Source: Rhizobium chutanense
Lineage (GTDB): Bacteria > Pseudomonadota > Alphaproteobacteria > Rhizobiales > Rhizobiaceae
Assembly (NCBI RefSeq): GCF_002531935.1
Contig: NZ_NWSV01000005.1
Coordinates: 310,001 to 374,000, forward strand
DNA length: 64,000 bases
Direction of reading: 5' to 3'
Made by a program: the position numbers and the translations under genes. Of the stretch, positions 17,072-24,811 are shown piece by piece. Under the pieces are notes generated by a model that searched no databases, was not told the DNA's origin, and saw only the letters and a program-made list of their open reading frames with translations. Position 1 is the stretch's first letter, and each line of letters starts with the position of its first letter.

Positions 17072-18174
17072 CAGGCGGCGGCCTTCTTCTTTGCCTCTTC
17101 CCGCTCGCGTATGCCCTCGCGCACCAAGGGCAGGATATAGCGCCCGTAGTCGACGGCATCGTTGAAATTGTCGTAGCCGCGGATGGAGATCAGGTCGGCG
17201 CCGAGATCGATATAGTCGAGGATGGAATCGGCAATCGTGCGCGGCGATCCGACGAGCGCGGTGGTCGCCCCGGAGGCATTGGTCGCCGTGACCGTCGGAT
17301 ACCACAGGGCGCGATCATGGACGTCGCCGCGTGCAGCAATGTCGAGAAGCCGCTGCGAACCGACATTGGCGGGGCGAGGGGCTGAGGGGGCCACGCGATG
17401 AAGGCCCCTTTCCCGGTTGTCCTTGAGACGGTCGAGCACCCGATGGGCCTTTTCCCAGGCAAGCTCGTCGGTTTCCGCAACGATCGGGCGGAAGGTCACC
17501 CAGATCCGCGGCCGGTCGGTCCTGCCGGCCTTTGCTGCCTCGGCGTAGATGCGTTCGATCTGCTGCTTGGTTTCGGCCAGCGGTTCGCCCCATAGTCCGA
17601 AGATATCGCCGAGCGAGCCGCCGATCCGGTAGGCGGCGTCCGACGACCCGCCGACCGATATAGGGATGGTTCCATTCGTCGGACGAACGGCGCTGCGGAA
17701 CTGCTTGAACTGGTAATATTCGCCGTTGAAATCGAAGGGCTCGGTCGAGCTCCATGCAAGCCGCAGGATACGAATATATTCCTCCTGCCGCTCGTAGCGC
17801 TGCTCCTTGTTGAGGAAGTCGCCCTCGCGGGCCTGCTCGTCATCGCTGCCGCCGGCAATGAAGTGGACGACCACCCGCCCGCCGCTCAACTGGTCAAGTG
17901 TGGCAAGCGATTTGGCCGCCACCGTCGGATAGACGGTATTGGGCCTGAGCGCGACGATGATCTTGATGTTCTTCGTATGCGCAAGGACGGTGGCGCCAAT
18001 GGTGAAGGGGTCGAAGGAGGAGGACGAGTAGGGGATCAGCGTATAATTGAAGCCGTAGTCATCGAGCGCGCGCGCATAGCGCTCGAGATAGCGGGGATCG
18101 ACCGGAGCGTCCGGGATGGGATCGAGATCGTTCGAGGCGTTGGGAAAGCTAACGCTGATGAATTCCGCGGACAT
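17071..18174 (-). CDS. LLM-class FMNH2-dependent monooxygenase, SsuD-like
   Basis: Protein of 367 residues of the bacterial luciferase-like family, alkanesulfonate monooxygenase branch. The conserved features are IIVALRPNTVYPTVAAKSLATLDQLSGGR read in two halves, HFIAGG, the phosphate/flavin region ISVGGSSDAAYRIG, and the terminal DSILDYIDLGADLISIRGYDN. AGGAG lies 5 nt before the ATG. It is the first gene of a three-gene unit (SsuD-like, acyl-CoA-dehydrogenase-like, PanE-like), 75 bp downstream of the TTTCTA-N9-TAGAAA palindrome. A separate flavin reductase is needed and none is encoded nearby. Expected role: desulfonation or oxidation of an organosulfur compound. Confidence 0.88.
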   Translation of the reverse strand: MSAEFISVSFPNASNDLDPIPDAPVDPRYLERYARALDDYGFNYTLIPYSSSSFDPFTIGATVLAHTKNIKIIVALRPNTVYPTVAAKSLATLDQLSGGRVVVHFIAGGSDDEQAREGDFLNKEQRYERQEEYIRILRLAWSSTEPFDFNGEYYQFKQFRSAVRPTNGTIPISVGGSSDAAYRIGGSLGDIFGLWGEPLAETKQQIERIYAEAAKAGRTDRPRIWVTFRPIVAETDELAWEKAHRVLDRLKDNRERGLHRVAPSAPRPANVGSQRLLDIAARGDVHDRALWYPTVTATNASGATTALVGSPRTIADSILDYIDLGADLISIRGYDNFNDAVDYGRYILPLVREGIREREEAKKKAAA

Positions 18175-18240
18175 GGGAGCTCCTCTGATTGTCGAATGCT
18201 GGACGAAAGTTAGGCGGCAGCTAAAGAGTAAGGAAGACAG

Positions 18241-18270
18241 GTCTTTCTATTTCTACTGAAACTATAGAAA
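18241..18270 (-). promoter_or_regulatory. Shared operator, copy A (SsuD-like unit)
   Basis: Palindrome TTTCTA (18250-18255), 9-base spacer, TAGAAA (18265-18270). On the minus strand it reads TAGAAATAGAAAGAC beyond the dyad. Two other copies at 24701-24732 and 30801-30829 share the dyad, the spacing and the downstream TAGAAAWAGAA. Its centre is 86 bp upstream of the SsuD-like start. Confidence 0.7.
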
Positions 18271-18315
18271 ATATTCTCTAATCGCTCGCGTGGAAGACCT
18301 GGTTAAGCGAAGGCC

Positions 18316-19407
18316 TTACAAGTCGGGAGACCAGCCAAGGCTTGGGGCGACGGTTCCGGCGAGATCGGTGAGGAGCCGGATGTTCTCGGCGAGACCCAAG
18401 GCAGGCGGCAGGAAGAGGACGACCTCGTCGGCCGCGGCAAGGCCGGGATCACTGAACACGGCTTCGATGACCTGGTCCGGCGTGCCGTGGAAGACCGGTG
18501 AGATCTGGCTTCCCGGCGGCTGGTTGGTCCGCGAGCTCGGCTCAAGTGCGCCTTTCGGCCGCGATGCTGCGATGCCTTGGGTGCGACGCTCGAGATCATA
18601 GGCGGCGTATTGTTCGCGAAGTTCCGGCGTGGTGCCGACCAGGATCGACGCTGCCACCGCAACAGGCGGCGGCTCGCTTGTCCGTTCCCTTCGCCAGGTG
18701 GCTCGGAAAGCCTCGATGCAGCGGGCCTGGTAGGCTCCGAAGCTCTCGCCGTCGGCGTGGTCATGCTGCACGGTTCCGGCGATCAGCCCGATGCCGAGTT
18801 CGGCGGCCTGGATCGCCGATCCAAGGCTGGCGGAACCCTGTCTGATGCGCGAGCGAAGGGTCGGACTGTGCGGCGTCACCCTCAGTTGGCTGCCCTCCGC
18901 GGCCCCCTGGCCGGATTCTGCGACGGTGTGCAGAACCTCGCCTGCGATCGCGGACAGGAAACGGGCCTGGCGGCGCTTGGCTTCCGTCCGGGCATCGGTT
19001 TCGACCGTGCCGAAGACGGCATCGAAGGCAGCGTTGGAGCCGGTCGAGATCGCCAGTTCCAGCCGGCCGCCGATCAGGAGATCTGTCGTGCCTGCGGCTT
19101 CCGCCAGCAGGATGGGATCCTGATAGCGCATCGGAATGACGGCCGAGCCGAGCACGATATGACTGGTATGCTGGCCGGCTGCGGCAAAGAAAGGGAGCGG
19201 CGAGGACAGATAATGGTCGAAATGGCGTTGATAGGCCCAACCCGACTGGTAGCCCAGACGTTCTGCCGCCTTGAAAAGTTCGATACCCTCCCGCAGCCCG
19301 TGAGCCGGGCCGGTCTCGTCGGTGAACGAGACGCGCGTGTTGAAGCCCAGCCGCTTCTTCGGACGGAATGACGCGGACGGTGCCGCGGCAGGGGCGATGA
19401 CGGTCAT
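18316..19407 (-). CDS. LLM-class flavin-dependent oxidoreductase (KPN_01858-type)
   Basis: Luciferase-like protein of 363 residues. Visible family features are RLGFNTRVSFTD at the first strand, EGIELFKAAERLGYQSGWAYQRHFDHYLSSPLPFFAAAGQ in two conserved pieces, RYQDPILLAEAAGTTDLLIGGRLELAISTG, and a C-terminal HGTPDQVIEAVFSDPGLAAADEVVLFLP. This subgroup usually sits beside oligopeptide-type ABC transporters, as here, where the ATG overlaps the ATPase stop by 4 bp. It is the last gene of the transporter unit. Substrate unknown; an S-containing compound imported by that transporter is inferred. Confidence 0.86.
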   Translation of the reverse strand: MTVIAPAAAPSASFRPKKRLGFNTRVSFTDETGPAHGLREGIELFKAAERLGYQSGWAYQRHFDHYLSSPLPFFAAAGQHTSHIVLGSAVIPMRYQDPILLAEAAGTTDLLIGGRLELAISTGSNAAFDAVFGTVETDARTEAKRRQARFLSAIAGEVLHTVAESGQGAAEGSQLRVTPHSPTLRSRIRQGSASLGSAIQAAELGIGLIAGTVQHDHADGESFGAYQARCIEAFRATWRRERTSEPPPVAVAASILVGTTPELREQYAAYDLERRTQGIAASRPKGALEPSSRTNQPPGSQISPVFHGTPDQVIEAVFSDPGLAAADEVVLFLPPALGLAENIRLLTDLAGTVAPSLGWSPDL

Positions 19408-21083
19408 GCGATCTTTTCCTCGTTGAAGATCTGCCGCTGCTGCAGGGGCTGGGTTCGCGCAAAACGCACGGCCCCTGACGGGATCGATTCCAGAAGCGAA
19501 CGGGTATAGGGCTGGCGGGGTGTGTCGAAGATCTCTCCGACGGTACCGTGCTCGACGATGCGGCCGCGCTGCATGACGGAGACCGTGTGGGCAAGCTGGC
19601 GCACCAGCGCCAGATCATGCGACACGAAGATATAGGTGAGGCCGAGCTTGACTTGCAGCGCCAGCAGCACTTCGACGATATCGGCCTGAACGCTGACGTC
19701 GAGCGCGGAGGTGGGCTCGTCAAGCACGATCACATCGGGTTTCAGGACAAGCGAGCGGGCAATGGCAACGCGCTGGCGCTGGCCGCCGGACAAGGCGGCG
19801 GGCTTGCGGGATAAGAGATGCTCCCCCAGCCCGACATCTGCAAACGCCTTGCGCACCGCAAGCGCCCACTCGTGATCTGTCCCGATCTTGAAGCGGTCCA
19901 GCGGCTCGCGCACGAGCCTCTCGACGTTCCAGGTCGGATCGAGCGATGTGAAGGGGTTCTGATAGACGAGCTGCAATTGGCGCCAGACAGAGCGCAGCTG
20001 TTCGGGTGACTTGCCGTTGACCTGTTCGCCGCCGACCGCGATCTTGCCGGTATCGGGCTGCTCAAGCCCGAGCAGAAGCCGGATCGCCGTTGTCTTTCCG
20101 GATCCGGATTCCCCGACCAGCGCATGCGTCGTTCCCGCCTGAACGTCGAACGAGACGTCGTTGACGGCGGTCAGAACCTTGCCGTCGACAGTGAAGGTCT
20201 TCGTTACGCCACTGACCTCGATCTTTGGTGTCTTCTCGCGCCTGGCGCCGAGGTGTCGGAAACCGGGCTCCCGCAACTTCCGGTACCGGTCCGGGTTGAG
20301 GGCTGGCACGTCACCATGGAGTTTTCTGGCGTAGGTCGAGGAAGGGGCGGAGAATACCGTAGCGGTGTTTCCAGCCTCCTGGATGGCGCCGTCCTTGAGA
20401 ACGACAATGGAATCTGCGCGCTCGGCTGCGATCGCCAGATCATGGGTGATCAGGAGAAGGCTGATTTGCAACTCCTCCTGCAGCTTCGACAGGAGGTCGA
20501 GAATACGTTTCTGGATCGTCACATCGAGCGCGGAGGTCGGCTCGTCTGCGACCAGCAGCGAGGGCCGCGGCAGAACGGCGAGCCCGATCAGCACGCGCTG
20601 GAGCATGCCGCCGGAAAGCTGATGCGGATAGGAGTCGTAGACACGCTGCGGATTGTCGAGCCCGACCTGCGCGAATGTCTCCAGAACGAGTGCCTTGCGA
20701 AGCGCCTTGTCCGGTTGGTCCAGCAGTGCGGCGGCTTCCATTGCCTGCGCGCCGATCGTGCGGACCGGGTTCAGGGAATTGCCGGGGTCCTGCGGCACGA
20801 AGCCGATCCTGCGTCCCCTGAAGGGGCGGAAGCGGCGCTCCGGAAGCCGCAGAAGCTCCTGGCCCTCGAATTCGACGCGGCCGGTAGCATGTCCCGTCGC
20901 CGGTAGCAGCCGCAAGACGGCGCGGGCGATGGTGGATTTGCCCGATCCGGATTCGCCGATCAGCGCGAGACCTTTGCCGCGTTGAAGCTCGAAGCCGACA
21001 TTGGTCACGACCCTGTTGGCGCCGTAGGCGACCGACAATCCTTCGGCCCGCAAGAGCGGGGTCGACGGGCGGTTTGAAAGCAT
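19404..21083 (-). CDS. Dual-domain ABC transporter ATPase (DppD-DppF fusion, GsiA-like)
   Basis: Protein of 559 residues with two complete ATPase domains. Domain 1: Walker A GESGSGKST, signature LSGGMLQRV, Walker B LLVADEPTSALDVT. Domain 2 starts near residue 290: Walker A GESGSGKTT, signature LSGGQRQRV, Walker B VIVLDEPTSALDVS. Each ends with the oligopeptide-type extension (YARKLHGDVPALNP; PYTRSLLESIPSG). ATG 21083 is 2 bp past the permease stop; an in-frame ATG at 21107 inside the permease gene is an alternative. It energises the two permeases upstream. Confidence 0.93.
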   Translation of the reverse strand: MLSNRPSTPLLRAEGLSVAYGANRVVTNVGFELQRGKGLALIGESGSGKSTIARAVLRLLPATGHATGRVEFEGQELLRLPERRFRPFRGRRIGFVPQDPGNSLNPVRTIGAQAMEAAALLDQPDKALRKALVLETFAQVGLDNPQRVYDSYPHQLSGGMLQRVLIGLAVLPRPSLLVADEPTSALDVTIQKRILDLLSKLQEELQISLLLITHDLAIAAERADSIVVLKDGAIQEAGNTATVFSAPSSTYARKLHGDVPALNPDRYRKLREPGFRHLGARREKTPKIEVSGVTKTFTVDGKVLTAVNDVSFDVQAGTTHALVGESGSGKTTAIRLLLGLEQPDTGKIAVGGEQVNGKSPEQLRSVWRQLQLVYQNPFTSLDPTWNVERLVREPLDRFKIGTDHEWALAVRKAFADVGLGEHLLSRKPAALSGGQRQRVAIARSLVLKPDVIVLDEPTSALDVSVQADIVEVLLALQVKLGLTYIFVSHDLALVRQLAHTVSVMQRGRIVEHGTVGEIFDTPRQPYTRSLLESIPSGAVRFARTQPLQQRQIFNEEKIA

Positions 21084-21085
21084 GG

Positions 21086-21934
21086 TCAGTCTGTCTTGCG
21101 GAGCCATCGGCTGATCCTGTTGACGGAGAGAACGGTTGCGATCGTGACGAGGGCCGGGGCGTAAACCAGCCACGGCCATTTGAGGTAATCCTTGCCGATC
21201 GAGATCAGCAGGCCCCAGTCGGAAGCAGGCGGCGGGTCGCCGTAGCCAAGGAAGGCAAGGCTGGCGATCACCAGGATGGAATCGCCGAACTGGAGGACGG
21301 CAAGCGGCAGCACCGATCGCGATGCGTTCGGGAGCACGTGGCGCCACAGAATGTGCCAGCGCGAGCCACCGAGGAGAAAGGACGATTCGACGAATGTCGC
21401 CTGCCGGGTCTTGATGACTTCGGAGCGCATCACCCGGGCAAAAAGGGCAACGGCGGAGACACCCGTCGCGATTGCCGCATTGGTCGTGTCGAATCCAATT
21501 GCGGTGACGACGATGACGGCAAGCAGGAATTTGGGGATTGCCAGCAAGACATCGACGAGCCGGGCAAACACCGTGTCCACCCAGCCGCCGAAGAAACCGG
21601 CCAGCAGTCCGACAACACCGCCTGCAACGACGCCGATGACGACCGCGATCAATGCGCTCGCCACCGATGAGGCCGTGCCATAGACGACGCGGGCGTAGAG
21701 ATCGCGGCCGAGATGATCGGTGCCGAACCAGTGCGCCGCATTTGGGCCGAGCAATTTCTGGGCGGGGGTGTCGTTCACCGGATCGTAGCTCGTGAAGAGG
21801 CCAGGCGCCAATGACCAGGCGATCGCCAGGGCGACGACCAGGAACGACAGGATGACGAGCGGCGGCACGCGCAGGCCCGTCAGACGGCCGATCAGCGTCA
21901 CACGCGGATTGGAAGAAAGCGAGGCGAGCGTCAT
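21086..21934 (-). CDS. ABC transporter permease, DppC-like
   Basis: Inner-membrane permease of 282 residues with six predicted membrane segments. Typical DppC features are LLGPNAAHWFGTDHLGRDLYARVVYG before the core, the EAA-loop-like RVMRSEVIKTRQATFVESSFLLGGSRWHILWRHVLPN read as a cytoplasmic helix pair, and a periplasmic GYGDPPPASDWG. It starts inside the preceding permease gene (4-bp overlap) and is followed by the ATPase gene at 2 bp. Part of the peptide/opine/nickel-class importer of the island. Confidence 0.92.
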   Translation of the reverse strand: MTLASLSSNPRVTLIGRLTGLRVPPLVILSFLVVALAIAWSLAPGLFTSYDPVNDTPAQKLLGPNAAHWFGTDHLGRDLYARVVYGTASSVASALIAVVIGVVAGGVVGLLAGFFGGWVDTVFARLVDVLLAIPKFLLAVIVVTAIGFDTTNAAIATGVSAVALFARVMRSEVIKTRQATFVESSFLLGGSRWHILWRHVLPNASRSVLPLAVLQFGDSILVIASLAFLGYGDPPPASDWGLLISIGKDYLKWPWLVYAPALVTIATVLSVNRISRWLRKTD

Positions 21935-22941
21935 GGGGTCACCGCCTTGGAGATGGGGAGAGAGCTGTCGTCGGCGCTCGTCGGACGGCGCTGCTGCGTC
22001 CCAAGGAGTTTCACGCGAGGATCGAGCAGCGGGTAGGTCAGGTCGGCGATCAGGTTGACGACCACAAAGACCACCGCGGCGAGCGAAACGACCGCCTGCA
22101 GCACCGGCAGGTCCTGCGTGCTGACCGACCGCTGTACCAGGCTGCCGAGCCCGTTCCGGCCGAACACTGTCTCGGTGATCAGGGAGCCCCCGAGCAATTC
22201 ACCGATCGTTAGAGCGACGACGGTGATGACGGGCAGCGAGGACGGCTTCAGCAAGTGCATGACGAAGAGCCGCATTTGGCCGAGCCCGCGTCCGCGTGCG
22301 ACGGCGGCATAGTCCTGGTCGGATTCGTGGTCGAGATTGGCAATCAGGACTTCGGCGATCTGCGCCGAGATCGGAATGCCGAGGGCGATCGCTGCGAAAA
22401 GCGTCGCCCAGAAACTGTCGGGCTCGATAACGCGAAAGACGCCGAGTTGAAAACCGAAGAGATGGATCAGCACCAGGCCAATCACGAAGTTCGGAACCGA
22501 CAGGAACAGAGACGGGAAACCGCGGAGCAGTCCCTGGCCGAACCGCCGGGGCAGAAATTGTGTGCCGTAGGCGATGATTGCCGCCAGGAACAGCGCAACC
22601 GCAAGGCCCGCCGAGGCAAGCACGAGTGTCGACGGCAGAACCTCCGCGATCAGCGTCACAACCGGCCGGTTGGTCCGCATCGACAGGCCGAGATCGCCGC
22701 TCACAAAGCCGGAAAAGGCGTTCCAAAGCTGCACGGGGATCGGTTTATCCAGGCCCTGCGCAGCGATGATCTCCTTAATCTCATCCGGTGTGAAGCCGTT
22801 CTGAGGATTGTTCAGGACGTTGGTAATCGGATCGCCTGGCAGGATGCTGACGACGACAAAGGTGAAGACATAAGACAGCAGGATCACGACGATCGCCTGC
22901 AGGAGGCGCTTTCCGGCGTAGTCGAAATAGGCTTTGTTCAT
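21931..22941 (-). CDS. ABC transporter permease, DppB-like
   Basis: Inner-membrane permease of 336 residues. The N-terminus RLLQAIVVILLSYVFTFVVV with LPGDPITNVL is the DppB hallmark, and the EAA-like region is ARGRGLGQMRLFVMHLLKPS. ATG 22941 was chosen because GAGGTG lies 6 nt before it; ATG 22947 and GTG 22950 are slightly longer alternatives in the same frame. It follows the binding-protein gene by about 33 bp and overlaps the DppC-like gene. Confidence 0.91.
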   Translation of the reverse strand: MNKAYFDYAGKRLLQAIVVILLSYVFTFVVVSILPGDPITNVLNNPQNGFTPDEIKEIIAAQGLDKPIPVQLWNAFSGFVSGDLGLSMRTNRPVVTLIAEVLPSTLVLASAGLAVALFLAAIIAYGTQFLPRRFGQGLLRGFPSLFLSVPNFVIGLVLIHLFGFQLGVFRVIEPDSFWATLFAAIALGIPISAQIAEVLIANLDHESDQDYAAVARGRGLGQMRLFVMHLLKPSSLPVITVVALTIGELLGGSLITETVFGRNGLGSLVQRSVSTQDLPVLQAVVSLAAVVFVVVNLIADLTYPLLDPRVKLLGTQQRRPTSADDSSLPISKAVTP

Positions 22942-22974
22942 GCCCATCACCTCTGTATCTGTTGAACGGCCGGG

Positions 22975-24627
22975 CTATTCACTTTTCGTGGCGGTGTAGT
23001 AGCTGGCATAGGCGACGCCGTTGTAGACCTCTCCCTTGAGCCTCGGCGACTGCACGTAGATGCGCTGGACGATCTGGGTTCGCGGAATGAAATAGCCCTG
23101 GTCGAGGACGTATTTCTGCAGTTCGTCGAGCAGCGGTTTGCGCGCTTCGATGGAGCCGGCGCCGGCGATCTTGTCGCGCAGGTCGTTGAGGGTCTTGTCG
23201 CTCTCGTCGAGCGCGAACCAGTTCTCGCCATTGTTCGCATTGGTCAGGATGCTGGCGACGGTGCCGGCGTCGATGAAGGAGCGCGTCACCTCATATGCCG
23301 GTACGCCCGCGCCACCATACTTCACCTTCTGGCCGTAGGTGACGACGTCATAGGCACGGATATCGACCTTCCAGCCGATCTTGCCGAGCTGCTGCGCAAT
23401 CAGTTCATCGATCGATTTCGATGTCGCGAGGTAGGGGTTGGAATTCAGCGTCAGCGACAGCGGCTTGCCATCCTTGGCGCGGATGCCGCCCGTTCCCTTC
23501 TTCCAGCCTGCCTCGTCGAGAAGCTTTTCTGCCTTTTCGGGATTGTAGGCGAGGAGCGTGCTCTGGTCGCTCGCACCTGGAACGTTGCTCTGGATGAACG
23601 ACGTCGCAAGCTTCCAGTCGGGCGTGTAGACCGTGTCGATGATCTCCTGGCGATTGATGCCGGCCTGAAGCGCCTGGCGAACCTTTACATCGTCATAGGG
23701 CGCAAGCTTGGTGTTGATAGCCCAGCCGTTGACGAAGCCGAGATAGCGGGGCGTCGCCACGGTGAGTCCTTCCGACTTGAGGGACTCGAGTTCCTGCGGC
23801 GATGCGTTATAGGCAACGTCGGCCTGGCCGGACTGGACGGCGGCGACGCGCAGCGACGGTTCCGAGACGAGCTTGTAGGTGATCGTATCGAGATGGGCCG
23901 GACCTGTCTGGCCGACCGCCGCAGGACCCCAGTTGTAATCCTTACGCTTGATAAGCTTGACGTAGTCGCCTTCCTTCCAGGACTCAACGACATAGGGGCC
24001 GCTGCCGGAGGTCTTGCTGAGATCGGCCTGGCTGCTTGCCGGCGAGGCAATGGTCTTCGGGGAGACAAGAATCGAGCCATGATAGCCGAGCGTCGGAATG
24101 AACCCCAGCGTCGGCTTCTTGAAGAAGACCTTCACGGTTGTTGCATCGACGGCTTCGGCATGATCATAGGTCTTGGGAAAGAGGCCGATCGGATTGATGC
24201 CCTCGCTCTTGCGACCGGCATACCAGATGTCGAGATTGGCAACGACGGCCGCCGCATCGAGCGGGCTGCCATCGGAGAAGGTCACGCCGCTCTTCAAATG
24301 CAGGGTGAATTCGGTTGCATTGTCGTTCTGCTCCCAACGCTCGGCGATCCACGGACTGACCTTGCCGTCGGCATCGACATAAAGAAGCTTGTCGGTGACA
24401 TGGCCCCAAATGTGGCCCTGAAAGCTTGAGATCGCACTGTTGTTGGGAATCCAGGTGTCGCCTAGCGAGTCGATCAGGAAGACGACATCTCCGCCGTCAT
24501 GCGCTCCATCCTCGGCCAATGCCGGGGTTACACCCGCTGTTGCGACCAGAGCGGCAAATGCCAGTGCAGAGGTGGCGGTCAGCAGACGGCGCCGGGAAAG
24601 AAGAAGGCGAGAAGAACGGTCGTTCAT
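22975..24627 (-). CDS. ABC transporter substrate-binding protein, family 5
   Basis: Periplasmic binding protein of 550 residues, the size of DppA/GsiB-type receptors. The leader SRLLLSRRRLLTATSALAFA has a twin-Arg-like motif and ends at PALAEDG near residue 40. SBP_bac_5 landmarks are LLYVDADGKVSPWIAERWEQ, FTLHLKSGVTFSDGSPLDA, and the lobe-closing NPEKAEKLLDEAGWKKG. AGGA precedes the ATG by 7 nt. It is the first gene of the transport unit, 85 bp downstream of operator copy B. Class members import peptides, glutathione, opines or metals; here an organosulfur ligand is inferred from the neighbours. Confidence 0.91.
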   Translation of the reverse strand: MNDRSSRLLLSRRRLLTATSALAFAALVATAGVTPALAEDGAHDGGDVVFLIDSLGDTWIPNNSAISSFQGHIWGHVTDKLLYVDADGKVSPWIAERWEQNDNATEFTLHLKSGVTFSDGSPLDAAAVVANLDIWYAGRKSEGINPIGLFPKTYDHAEAVDATTVKVFFKKPTLGFIPTLGYHGSILVSPKTIASPASSQADLSKTSGSGPYVVESWKEGDYVKLIKRKDYNWGPAAVGQTGPAHLDTITYKLVSEPSLRVAAVQSGQADVAYNASPQELESLKSEGLTVATPRYLGFVNGWAINTKLAPYDDVKVRQALQAGINRQEIIDTVYTPDWKLATSFIQSNVPGASDQSTLLAYNPEKAEKLLDEAGWKKGTGGIRAKDGKPLSLTLNSNPYLATSKSIDELIAQQLGKIGWKVDIRAYDVVTYGQKVKYGGAGVPAYEVTRSFIDAGTVASILTNANNGENWFALDESDKTLNDLRDKIAGAGSIEARKPLLDELQKYVLDQGYFIPRTQIVQRIYVQSPRLKGEVYNGVAYASYYTATKSE

Positions 24628-24700
24628 GAAGCGGTCCTGTTTGGTTGCCGGGCTGATTACAAACAGGAGCCTATGTGAGCGGATCGGTTTCGAGAAAGAC

Positions 24701-24732
24701 TGGTTGTTCTTTTTCTACCAAATTTGTAGATT
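24701..24732 (-). promoter_or_regulatory. Shared operator, copy B (transporter unit)
   Basis: TTTCTA (24712-24717), 9-base spacer, TAGATT (24727-24732), preceded by TTGTTCTT. On the minus strand the dyad is followed by TAGAAAAAGAACAACC, matching copies A and C. Its centre is about 95 bp upstream of the binding-protein start. One arm has two changes from the TAGAAA consensus. Confidence 0.65.
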
Positions 24733-24811
24733 ATTTTATCAGCGCGATCCGAAGCGCTTGGATCAGCATTTCCGGGGTTGATCGCCCGGTGAGCGTGGTG
24801 GCTCTGCCAAT

